DNA of 10,970 nt, taken from the NCBI GenBank assembly GCA_016867695.1, contig VGIY01000059.1, positions 1-10,970 of the forward strand, read 5' to 3'. The notes beneath the pieces are model-generated. The model was not told the origin of the DNA. It worked only from the letters and a program-made list of their open reading frames with translations, and did not search any database. Position 1 is the first letter of the stretch; every line of letters starts with the position of its first letter. Below, in pieces: positions 1 through 6,874 of the stretch. A program made the translations under genes and the position numbers. Source of the stretch: Candidatus Eiseniibacteriota bacterium. GTDB taxonomy: Bacteria; Eisenbacteria; RBG-16-71-46; CAIMUX01; WJJG01.

Positions 1-390
1 CGACGACCAGCGCAGCATCTCGTCCGCCTCTGCGGCGCTCGCGCGGGCGTCGCCCTCGTAGACGATGTCCTTCCGGTCCTTGGCGTCGCAGAGCCGGCGG
101 ATCTCGTCGCCGGGCAGGCGTCCCGGCTCGACGAGCGTGTGCTCCAGCCCGGCGCAGAGCCCGAACAGGTTCGTATCCCTGTAGCCGGAGGCCAGCAGCG
201 CGGCGCGCGCGGCGCGGTAGGCCGCGAAGTAGCCCTGCATGAGGCTCTCGCTCCAGGCTCCATTCGCGTATCGAACTCTCGAGCGCTCCAGTTCCTGGAG
301 CGCGGTGCGCAATTCCCCGGCAACGGTCTCTGCGCTCGCTTCCACTCTCTTGAGGCGCCCCTTCTTCAGGCAGTCCTCAAATCGATTCAT
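1..390 (-). CDS. HEPN-domain protein (COG1895/UPF0332-like), cut by left edge
   Basis: The first 130 codons are open from an ATG at 390 to the window edge, with no stop, so the C-terminus is missing; relatives are about 130-150 residues, so little is lost. The start opens with MNRFEDCLKKGRL, the style of opening seen in COG1895 HEPN proteins. A long helix follows (residues 46-69, WSESLMQGYFAAYRAARAAL), then a second helical part with LCAGLEH (78-84) and an R-x4-Y motif (R106 to Y111, RKDIVY). In RNase-type HEPN toxins this motif is R-x4-6-H; here Tyr stands where His is expected, as I recall for UPF0332 members. HEPN proteins of this class often pair with a MNT nucleotidyltransferase as toxin-antitoxin modules; any partner would lie beyond position 1. 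GGAGGT sits 8 bases before the ATG. Codons such as AGA, CGA, TTT, GTT and AAT are commoner than in the neighbours, suggesting transfer. Family assignment is fairly sure; function is not. Confidence 0.75.
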   Translation of the reverse strand, partial: MNRFEDCLKKGRLKRVEASAETVAGELRTALQELERSRVRYANGAWSESLMQGYFAAYRAARAALLASGYRDTNLFGLCAGLEHTLVEPGRLPGDEIRRLCDAKDRKDIVYEGDARASAAEADEMLRWSS

Positions 391-398
391 GCCGCTGG

Positions 399-404
399 AC
401 CTCC
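399..404 (-). promoter_or_regulatory. Ribosome binding site of the HEPN gene
   Basis: The minus strand reads GGAGGT, a full Shine-Dalgarno core, 8 bases before the ATG at 390. It is the textbook-strength site of the window and settles the start of this edge-cut gene. Confidence 0.8.
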
Positions 405-453
405 GATCTGAATCCGCCGCCGGCTTCCGCCGCGGCACGGGCCATGGGAAACA

Positions 454-488
454 CTACTGACGCATAGTAGGCGGATCGGGGCATCCGC
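454..488. promoter_or_regulatory. Two abutting inverted repeats over the HEPN promoter (operator candidate)
   Basis: The plus strand carries CTACT (454-458), a 7-base gap and AGTAG (466-470), directly followed by GCGGAT (471-476), a 6-base gap and ATCCGC (483-488). Both repeats are perfect. The first overlaps the -10 box and the second fills the spacer and touches the -35 box, so bound protein would block polymerase. Autoregulation is usual for toxin-antitoxin modules. The second repeat could instead be a weak hairpin after lptD, but no T-run follows it. Confidence 0.35.
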
Positions 489-492
489 TCAA
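464..492 (-). promoter_or_regulatory. Predicted sigma70-type promoter for the HEPN gene
   Basis: On the minus strand a -35 box TTGAGC (492 to 487) and a -10 box TACTAT (469 to 464) are separated by exactly 17 bases. Each matches the consensus at 4 of 6 positions, including TTGA and the TA..AT frame. Transcription would start near 457 and give a leader of about 65 bases before the ATG at 390. The HEPN gene would thus be transcribed apart from the lptD operon. The match is by eye; such boxes are uncommon by chance in DNA this GC-rich. Confidence 0.5.
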
Positions 493-530
493 GCGCGCTC
501 TTTGCGACATCTCTCAGCGGAGTCGGCCCC

Positions 531-3500
531 CTAGAGGCCCCGGCGCTCGTACTTGATATCGGGCAGCTCCTTTACGCTGATGCGGAAGTAGTAGCTCGAC
601 CGCCCACCGCTGTCCCGGCGCTCGAGGGTCGCCTGCCAGCAGTGCAGATCCCGCACCAGCGAGAGCCCCTGGGAGGTGACCGCCCGATCCTCCAGGTCGT
701 AGTAGATCGCGCACTGGACCCTCCAGGCTGCGGTGAGCCCCATCCCCAGGGCGAGGTTCGCGGCGTTGCGCCGCGAGCGCTGATCGTCCAGGCGCGTCCG
801 CGAGTAGGTGTGGGCGACCGTCATCTGCCAGGGGCCGGCGAGCCCCGCGCGCGACCCGTAGGCGGAGGGCCCGGCGACGCGGCCGCCCCCCGGGTCGCCG
901 AACCCGCCGTGGCCGCTAAAGTCGCCCCCCTCGACTGCCGCGCCCGCTTCCGGGGCCTCCCCGGCACCCTGCCCCGCTCCCCCGCCCCCCCCGCGCATGC
1001 GCAGCGTCGTGCGCAGCGAGAGGCTGTAGTCCCTGCTCCAGCGCTCCGGGTCGTGCCCGACCGACAGGTCGCTCTCCAGGAAGCCCCCCGGCTGCAGCCT
1101 CAGGTTGTGGGCGAAGTCGGACCAGGGACGGGGCACGGCGCCCGTCTCGCGCGCCCGCTCCGCGGCGAGGAAGTCGTAAGCGGTCGAGGTGCTCCAGGTG
1201 AGCAGGTTCTCCTGCTTCACGCTCTTCTCACCCCGCCGCCACTTGGCGTGGAAGCGCTGCGTGGCGTTGAGCGACACCGAGCTCGACTTCGCGCTCCTCA
1301 GCCCGATGCCCCCCACGGAGGGGAAGTCCTTCAGGTAGGCGATCTCCGGTCTGTAGCCGTAGGAGGCGCTCACCTCCACCACGTGGCGCAGCCCCTCCAG
1401 GGGCCCGAGGCGCGGGAAGAAGGTGCCGTAGAGCGTGGTTCCGGCCGACATCCCGGCGCGCCACGCCGCGCCCACCGGGTTGCGCGCCGAGGCCCCGCGG
1501 GCGGCCCAGGCGGCGTCGACCGACGCCGAGGGGGTGAGATTGATCGCCCCCAGCAGCCGGCGCTTGTCGGAGAGGGAGAAGCCGATCGAGGAGGCCTGGT
1601 TGGTCTCGCTCGCCTGCGCGCAGCCCCGCGTGTAGGAGCTGAGGAAGCGCATGTCGCCGCGCAGATACATCGTCGCCAGCAGCGGGCGCCGGCCGCCGCG
1701 GCCGCGCGCGTCGGGCTTCGACCCGAGCGGAAACGAGTGCAGCGAGAAGTTCATGCTCGGCGCCGTCTGGGCGATGCGGCTGCGCCCCCCGGCGCAGTCG
1801 TCGAGGTACTCGGTGCGGTCGGCGACCATGGAGAGCGAGGCGCCCGACCAGCCCCGGCTCAGGCTGAGCTGGGAGCGGAGCTGGCGGTTGATGCGCTCGT
1901 CGACCCCGGCGCCGAAGTCCCGGTCGTCGGCGTAGTCCTTGTCGCTCTGGAAGTGCCCCGAGACCTTGAACTGCCAGCGATCCCGCAGCGCCTGGTCGTG
2001 GCTGACGCGCAGCAGCCAGCGGTCGCGCCGGCCGGCGGTCAGCCTCTGGCGGGTGAGCGACCCCTCGACCTGCCCGCTGAAGAGGTACCGCAGGCGGTAG
2101 CGCACGCGCGCGTTCCAGGTCAGCCTGGGGTCCCTCTCGTAGTAGTCCATCCAGGCGAGCCCGTCGGCGTAGTCGCTGGCCGCCCAGTAGTAGCCGATGT
2201 TGCGCAGGAAGCGGCCGCGCGCGGTGTCGAAGCCGAACTCAACGTCGGGGATCAGCACCCCGCTCTGGCGGCCGCGCCGCTGGGGGAAGACCGCGTAGGG
2301 GATGGCCAGCACCGGCACCCGGCCGATGTAGAGCACGACCGGACGGGCGATGACCTTCTCGTCGGGGATGATCTTCATGCGTCTAGAGCGGAAGTGGTAG
2401 TGTGGCTCGGAGGCGTCGCAGCTCGTGAACTCCCCCTCCTCGACGTAGAGGGTGCGGGTGGAGACGCGCTTGATGCGCTCGCCGCGATAGAAGCCTGGCT
2501 CGAAGGCGCTCTTTCCCTGGTAGATGAGCCCCATGCGGCTGTCGATGCGGTAGCTCATGCTCACGCCTTCGACCTCGCTCTGCCCGTCGCGCAGCCGGGG
2601 CGCGCCGCTGGCCACCACGACCCGGTCGGGCGTGCGGAAGACGATCTCCTCGGACTTGAGCTCCATGCCCCGGTACCCGACCCGGGCATCGCCGGCGATG
2701 GCGATGCGGCTGGCGGCGACGGCGAAGTCGATGCCGCGGCCCGAGTACGCCACCTCCTCGGCCCTGTCGAAGGGCAGGCGGGCGAGCAGCGAGTCGGGCG
2801 GCTCGAGCGTTCCCGCGGCGGCCGACTCGCGGATCGCCGCCAGGACCGACGGCGCGTAGCCCTCGCCCCGGATGGCGAAGAGCTCGTCCGGAGGGTCGCC
2901 GGCAGCGGCGGCGAGGGAGTCGAGTGACGCCTCATGACCGGCTGCGGCGAGGGAGTCGAGCATCGCCTCCTGATCGGCCGCGGCGAGGGAGTCGCCCATC
3001 GCCTCGGCGGCGGCGGCGAGCGAGTCGGGGATCGTCTCGCGGCCCGCCGCGGACAGCGAGTCGAGCGCCGCCTCCGGCCCGCCGCCCGGCGCCCCGGGCA
3101 CCGGCAGCCAGTAGCGCCCCGACACCGTCCCCTCGAACTGCACGCTGGAGAGGCCGGCGTCGCCGAAGCCGAGGCGGATGCGCTGTCCGCGCGTCCAGTT
3201 GAGCCCGATGCCAGCGTCGCGGTCGCGCCTCCCGGGAAGGTAGAGAGCCTCCGCGCGCCCCGAGAGCACGGCAGTCGTGATCGCCCCCTCCGTCAGGTCG
3301 GCGGCCAGCGTGTCGCCGACGGCGAAGTGCGCCTCCCCCGGATGGTCGGCCGGCGTGTACTCGCTGCGCGCCCGCCCCCAGACGAGCAGGCGGTCGGCCT
3401 CGCCCTCGCGTAGCTCGACCGCCATGCTGTCGCCGCTGACGCGGCCCTCGCGGTCCTCGACGAGCGGCAGGCCCGTGAGCAGCAGGCGATCCTCGCGCAG

Positions 3501-4424
3501 AAGGAACCGCGCCCGATCGCATCCGCCCAAGGCGGCGCCGTAGTCGATCGACACCCAGCCGATCGCCTCCCCCTCGCGCGCCCGCGTCCGCAACTGCAGC
3601 GTGTCGGCGGTGACGGTCAGCGGCAGTGCGCCCGCGGCGCCGCGCACCAGGCGCGGCCGCTCGCTCTCCGTGCCGGTGACGAGCATCTCGCCCGCCCGCC
3701 GGTCGTGGACCAGACGCGTGCCATGGACGTCCACGCCGTCGCCCTCGTCGCGCAGCAGCAGGCGATCCCCGGCCGTGGCCAGGGAGTCGGCCAGGTCGTA
3801 CTCCAGCCAGTCGGCGCGCAGGTGGCGCTGCTCCTCGAAGAGACGCACCCGCCCCCCCAGGCGCAGCCGGCTCGAGCGCCGGTCGTAGCGCAGGCGATCG
3901 GCGAGGAAGCGCCCCTCGGGCCCGCGGCCCTGCACGTCGTCGTCGAGGTCGAGCAGCGCCAGGTCGCGGTAGTAGACGCCGTGCCGGCTCTGGAGCGTCC
4001 GGCTCCCGTCCTCGATGTGCACCTGGCCGTCGAGCTCGACGCGGCGCGCATCGGGGTACCAAATGCCGCGCAGCGCCCGGATGAGCAGCTCTCCATGGCG
4101 GGCGCTGAGCGAGTCGATCTCGACCGGGCCGTCGCGCCGCCCGCTGAGGCGGGCGCCGGTGATGTGCCAGACATCCTCGCCGGCGGCGATGGAGTCGGGC
4201 AGGAGGCTGCGGCGCGGCAGCGCGGGAGCGATCTCCGGCGGCTCCTGGCGAGGGGACTTGGGCGGGGGCAGCTGCCCGTCGGCGCCCGCGCCGAGCAGGA
4301 GCGCGGCCGCGGCGGCGAAGGCCGCCATGGCGCCGCGAGCCCGCAGCGCGAGCCGCGCGCGGCGCGAGCGCTGGCGCGTCCCCCGCGGGCGCGCGGTGCG
4401 CAACGGGAGCGGCGTCCTGTTCAC
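531..4424 (-). CDS. lptD: LptD, outer-membrane LPS assembly protein (long form)
   Basis: LptD is the outer-membrane barrel that, with LptE, inserts lipopolysaccharide into the outer leaflet. The protein has 1297 residues, against roughly 750-900 for typical LptD. Layout: signal peptide (basic n-region 1-31, hydrophobic 32-44, cleavage near 48); OstA/LptA-like jelly-roll segments about 85-420; a 12-residue tandem repeat linker 453-506; a second jelly-roll about 555-665; then the barrel to the end. The junction motif is clear: SCDASEP with C669 (matching E. coli Cys173), VPVLAIPYAVFPQRR and SGVLIPD. The C-terminus has RDLHCW, SSYYFRI and ELPDIKYE, the ending I associate with FCB-type LptD. Six cysteines occur (302, 669, 877, 935, 1238, 1262), with no adjacent CC pair like that of E. 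coli. A glycine-rich loop spans about 1141-1195. The GTG start overlaps the ROK stop (GTGA) and has GGGGAGG 7 bases upstream; the ATG at 4328 would lose the basic n-region. Confidence 0.92.
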   Translation of the reverse strand: MNRTPLPLRTARPRGTRQRSRRARLALRARGAMAAFAAAAALLLGAGADGQLPPPKSPRQEPPEIAPALPRRSLLPDSIAAGEDVWHITGARLSGRRDGPVEIDSLSARHGELLIRALRGIWYPDARRVELDGQVHIEDGSRTLQSRHGVYYRDLALLDLDDDVQGRGPEGRFLADRLRYDRRSSRLRLGGRVRLFEEQRHLRADWLEYDLADSLATAGDRLLLRDEGDGVDVHGTRLVHDRRAGEMLVTGTESERPRLVRGAAGALPLTVTADTLQLRTRAREGEAIGWVSIDYGAALGGCDRARFLLREDRLLLTGLPLVEDREGRVSGDSMAVELREGEADRLLVWGRARSEYTPADHPGEAHFAVGDTLAADLTEGAITTAVLSGRAEALYLPGRRDRDAGIGLNWTRGQRIRLGFGDAGLSSVQFEGTVSGRYWLPVPGAPGGGPEAALDSLSAAGRETIPDSLAAAAEAMGDSLAAADQEAMLDSLAAAGHEASLDSLAAAAGDPPDELFAIRGEGYAPSVLAAIRESAAAGTLEPPDSLLARLPFDRAEEVAYSGRGIDFAVAASRIAIAGDARVGYRGMELKSEEIVFRTPDRVVVASGAPRLRDGQSEVEGVSMSYRIDSRMGLIYQGKSAFEPGFYRGERIKRVSTRTLYVEEGEFTSCDASEPHYHFRSRRMKIIPDEKVIARPVVLYIGRVPVLAIPYAVFPQRRGRQSGVLIPDVEFGFDTARGRFLRNIGYYWAASDYADGLAWMDYYERDPRLTWNARVRYRLRYLFSGQVEGSLTRQRLTAGRRDRWLLRVSHDQALRDRWQFKVSGHFQSDKDYADDRDFGAGVDERINRQLRSQLSLSRGWSGASLSMVADRTEYLDDCAGGRSRIAQTAPSMNFSLHSFPLGSKPDARGRGGRRPLLATMYLRGDMRFLSSYTRGCAQASETNQASSIGFSLSDKRRLLGAINLTPSASVDAAWAARGASARNPVGAAWRAGMSAGTTLYGTFFPRLGPLEGLRHVVEVSASYGYRPEIAYLKDFPSVGGIGLRSAKSSSVSLNATQRFHAKWRRGEKSVKQENLLTWSTSTAYDFLAAERARETGAVPRPWSDFAHNLRLQPGGFLESDLSVGHDPERWSRDYSLSLRTTLRMRGGGGGAGQGAGEAPEAGAAVEGGDFSGHGGFGDPGGGRVAGPSAYGSRAGLAGPWQMTVAHTYSRTRLDDQRSRRNAANLALGMGLTAAWRVQCAIYYDLEDRAVTSQGLSLVRDLHCWQATLERRDSGGRSSYYFRISVKELPDIKYERRGL
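840..1002 (-). other. Glycine/alanine-rich insertion in the LptD barrel
   Basis: This part of lptD encodes low-complexity sequence (RGGGGGAGQGAGEAPEAG and onward through GGFGDPGGGRVAG) of about 50 residues between recognisable beta strands. It most likely forms a long surface loop. It contains a run of eight C on the plus strand (985-992), a spot prone to indels. The frame is nevertheless intact, because the conserved C-terminal LptD motifs follow in the same frame. Confidence 0.6.
2908..3068 (-). repeat. In-frame 12-residue tandem repeat inside lptD
   Basis: Five copies of a unit reading roughly (L/P/G)DSLAAAxxEAx are encoded one after another at residues 453-506 of LptD. On the plus strand the shared core GCGGCGA starts at 2908, 2944, 2980 and 3013, and a diverged copy starts at 3049. 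The spacings are 36, 36, 33 and 36 bases, all multiples of three. It falls between the two jelly-roll parts, so it should be a periplasmic, probably helical or flexible, linker. Copy number may vary between strains. Confidence 0.85.
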
Positions 4425-5518
4425 GAGCCAGCCTCCCCGGTCGCGGGCTCCCGGATCCCGAGCGCGTCGAGGGCGGCGAGGGCGGCGCCGAGCATGCCGG
4501 CGCGGTAGCCGAGAGCGGCTTCCAGTATGGGCGCGACCCGCTCGCGCCCGATCATCGCCCGCTCGGCGAGCGTCTCCCTGGCCGGCGCGAACAGCAGGTC
4601 GCCCGCCTGGGCGATGCCCCCGCCGATGACGAACGCCTGCGGGTCGATCAGGTTCGAGAGGCTCGCCAGCGCCCCGCCGAGGATCTCGCCCGCGCGGCGG
4701 AAGGCCTCGGCGGCGGCGCGATCGCCCCGGCCCGCAGCCTCGGCCATCAGCTTCGGCGTCAGCCTCGTCTCGTCGCCGGCGGCCAGATCGAAGCCCGCCT
4801 CGCCCGCCGCCCAGCGGGCCCGCCGGCGATAGGCGCGCACCAGCCCGCGCCGCCCGACGAAGAGCTCCAGGCAGCCGCGCTGGCCGCAGGGGCAGACGGG
4901 CCCCTCCAGGTCGACGCTCATGTGGCCCGCCTCGCCCCCGAACCCGTGCCGCCCGCCGCGCAGGAGGCCGTCCTCGACGATCGCCCCGCCGACGCCCGTG
5001 CCGAGCGTCAGCGCCACGACCGGGGAAGAGCCCCGGGCCGCCCCCAGGCGCGCCTCGGCGAGGGCGAAGGCGTTGGCGTCGTTGAGGACAGCCACGGGCG
5101 CGCCGAGCGCGGCGCGCATCAGCTCGCCGAGCGGCGCCTCGCGCCATCGCGGCAGGTTGGGCGAGCGGTGCACGATCCCGGAGCCGCTGCTGACGAGCCC
5201 GGCGCAGCCGACGCCCACGGCGGCGAGCCGGCGGTCTCCGGCCAGGGACCGGAGAGCCCCGGCGACGGCGCGCACGAACTGCGCCGGATCGGCGGCGAGC
5301 GGCGTCTCGATCGTCGCCTCGGCCGCCGGCCGCCGCTCGCCGGCAGCTCCCGGCGCGACGATCTCCGCCTCCTCACCCGCGGCGACGAGGAGACCGATCT
5401 TCACCGCCGTGCCGCCGATGTCGATGCCGGCGACGAGCAGGGGCCCGTGCGGCGCGCCGCCCGCTTGCGGCGCGGGGGCGCGGCGGCCGCCGTCGCGGGA
5501 CTGCTCAGCCGCGCGCAC
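4421..5518 (-). CDS. ROK-family sugar kinase (glucokinase-like)
   Basis: ROK kinases phosphorylate hexoses or amino sugars in the cytoplasm with ATP. This 365-residue protein has the ATP-site motif GIDIGGTAVK (31-40), N121, the catalytic Asp in LNDANAFALAE (D147), GTGVGGAIV (173-181), and the ROK zinc site: EAGH (H199) with CPCGQRGC (C209, C211, C216) and E218. No DNA-binding helix-turn-helix precedes the kinase fold, so it is an enzyme, not a NagC/XylR-type repressor. About 28 charged, low-complexity residues precede the fold. The GTG start has a GGGAGGGAG site 6 bases upstream and overlaps the end of folC by 14 bases; no better start lies between it and the first strand. The stop overlaps the lptD GTG. 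Glucokinase is the likeliest role, but ROK substrate cannot be fixed from motifs; N-acetylmannosamine or N-acetylglucosamine kinase would also fit. Confidence 0.88.
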   Translation of the reverse strand: MRAAEQSRDGGRRAPAPQAGGAPHGPLLVAGIDIGGTAVKIGLLVAAGEEAEIVAPGAAGERRPAAEATIETPLAADPAQFVRAVAGALRSLAGDRRLAAVGVGCAGLVSSGSGIVHRSPNLPRWREAPLGELMRAALGAPVAVLNDANAFALAEARLGAARGSSPVVALTLGTGVGGAIVEDGLLRGGRHGFGGEAGHMSVDLEGPVCPCGQRGCLELFVGRRGLVRAYRRRARWAAGEAGFDLAAGDETRLTPKLMAEAAGRGDRAAAEAFRRAGEILGGALASLSNLIDPQAFVIGGGIAQAGDLLFAPARETLAERAMIGRERVAPILEAALGYRAGMLGAALAALDALGIREPATGEAGS

Positions 5519-6863
5519 GGGCGCTCCCTCCCCGGGCCCCTGCGCCCGGGCCTCCCGCCGGCGCCGCGCCGGGGAAGAGGGAGCGCGCGGCGCGCCGGCC
5601 CAGGAGCCGCATGGCGGCGTCGACGGTGAGGAAGGATCCGGTCACCAGGACCGGCCGGCCCCCGGGGCGGCGCGCCCAGGCCTCGGCCATGCCGGCGCAG
5701 GGCCGAGGCTTCAGCCCGGCGCGGCGGGCGGCGGCGGCCAGATCCCCGAGCGGACCGGCGCGAGGCGAATCGAGCGGCACGAGGAGCGCCTCGGGGGCGA
5801 GCGGGCGCAGCTCGCGCAGGAAGGCCTCATGGTCCTTGTCGCCGAGCATGCCGACGATCAGCGCCGGCGGGGGCAGCGCGGAGAACCAGCCTTCCCAGGC
5901 CTCGCGCAGCGCGCGCGCGCCCTGGCGATTGTGGGCCACGTCGAGCACGACGGCCGGGCGGCGCCCGCTCGGCGCCAGGAGCTCGCAGCGCCCGGGCCAG
6001 CGCCCGAGCGCGAGCCCCTCGCCGATCGCCGCCTCGGGCACCGGCCGCCCGCGGCGCGCCAGCAGCCTCGCCGCCTCGGCGGCGAGAAGCGCGTTCTGCG
6101 CCTGGTGCGCGCCGCGCAGCCCGATGCGGTACTCGCCGCGGGACCCGTCCGCGCGCCGCCAGTCGATGCGCGTGCCGGAGGGCAGCGGGCGCGCGCTCCA
6201 GCCGGAGAGGCGCCCGCGGAGCGGCATCACCGGGGCGCCCACCTCCCGCCCGCGACGGCGGAAGACCTCGGCCACGGCGGCGCGGCAGGGGCCATGGAGA
6301 AGCGGCACGCCCGGCTTCATGATCCCCGCCTTCTCGCCGGCGATGGCCGTGAGCGTCGATCCGAGCGCCTGGCGGTGGTCCCAATCGATGCCGGTGACGA
6401 CGGTCAGTTCGGGCCGGACGACGTTCGTGGCGTCGAGCCGCCCGCCCATGCCCACCTCGATGACGGCGCAGGTGACGCCCCGGCGGGCGAAGGCCTCGAA
6501 GGCGAGCAGCGTCGCCGCCTCGAAGTAGGAGAGCTTCAGGTCGAGGATCAGCGGGCGCAGCTCCCGCGTCAGCCCCGCCGCCTCGGCGCGCGGCAGGAGG
6601 CGCCCGCCGATGCGGATGCGCTCGCAGAAGTCGGTCAGGTGCGGCGAGGTGTAGAGGCCGGTGCGCTCCCCCGCCCGCTCGAGGATCGCCGCCAGCAGCG
6701 CGCAGGTCGAGCCCTTGCCGTTGGTCCCGGCCACGTGCACGGTGCGGTAGCGGCGCTCGGGGTGGCCGCGCGCGGCCACGGCGGCCTCGATCCGCTCGAG
6801 GCCCAGCTTGACCGAACCATGCTCGAGGCGGAAGAGGAAGTCGGTCGCCTGCGCGTAGGTCAT
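5505..6863 (-). CDS. folC: FolC, folylpolyglutamate synthase / dihydrofolate synthase
   Basis: FolC adds glutamate to folates in the cytoplasm and in many bacteria also makes dihydrofolate from dihydropteroate. The 452-residue product is a Mur-ligase-fold enzyme of usual length. It shows the P-loop GTNGKGS (46-52), LYTSPHL (70-76), EVGMGGRLDATN (136-147), the D-x-DH motif with H163, GEKAGIMKP (176-184, with K178 the lysine usually carbamylated) and LDVAHN at the start of the C-terminal domain. The last 30 residues are low-complexity Gly/Ala/Arg. The ATG at 6863 lies 11 bases after the accD stop, with a GAGGG/GGGGG-rich leader as ribosome site. The accD-folC order is conserved in many bacteria, including E. 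coli, which supports the call. Whether the enzyme is mono- or bifunctional cannot be told here. Confidence 0.93.
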   Translation of the reverse strand: MTYAQATDFLFRLEHGSVKLGLERIEAAVAARGHPERRYRTVHVAGTNGKGSTCALLAAILERAGERTGLYTSPHLTDFCERIRIGGRLLPRAEAAGLTRELRPLILDLKLSYFEAATLLAFEAFARRGVTCAVIEVGMGGRLDATNVVRPELTVVTGIDWDHRQALGSTLTAIAGEKAGIMKPGVPLLHGPCRAAVAEVFRRRGREVGAPVMPLRGRLSGWSARPLPSGTRIDWRRADGSRGEYRIGLRGAHQAQNALLAAEAARLLARRGRPVPEAAIGEGLALGRWPGRCELLAPSGRRPAVVLDVAHNRQGARALREAWEGWFSALPPPALIVGMLGDKDHEAFLRELRPLAPEALLVPLDSPRAGPLGDLAAAARRAGLKPRPCAGMAEAWARRPGGRPVLVTGSFLTVDAAMRLLGRRAARSLFPGAAPAGGPGAGARGGSARARG

Positions 6864-6874
6864 CGCCCCCGCCC

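Larger units (their letters stand above)
391..530. other. Intergenic spacer between lptD and the HEPN gene
   Basis: This 140-base stretch is the only sizeable gap in the window. It holds the promoter, inverted repeats and ribosome binding site listed separately. I see no credible intrinsic terminator for lptD: the best hairpin (471-488) has a 6-base stem and no following T-run. Its AT content is visibly higher than that of the flanking operon around 445-520. Confidence 0.6.

Noticed and set aside
139..460. Two short plus-strand frames opposite the HEPN gene
   Set aside because: They have no ribosome site and no family features, and they are antisense to a frame with clear HEPN character.
471..488. 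GCGGAT-N6-ATCCGC as an intrinsic terminator of lptD
   Set aside because: The stem is only 6 base pairs and CTACTATGCG follows instead of a T-run, so an operator reading is at least as good.
985..992. C8 run as a frameshift disrupting lptD
   Set aside because: The conserved C-terminal motifs (RDLHCW, YYFRI, PDIKYE) continue in the same frame, so the gene is intact as given.
642..2927. A 761-codon open frame on the plus strand
   Set aside because: It lies opposite lptD, its product is Arg/Ala/Pro/Val-rich with no family motifs, and long antisense frames are expected in DNA this GC-rich.
2908..3068. Tandem repeat as a possible CRISPR array
   Set aside because: The units are contiguous, in frame with lptD and lack unique spacers; they encode a protein repeat.
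4425..5147. Upstream extension of the lptD frame
   Set aside because: It overlaps the ROK kinase in another frame, is Arg/Gly-rich, and the GTG at 4424 with a good ribosome site and signal peptide explains the start.
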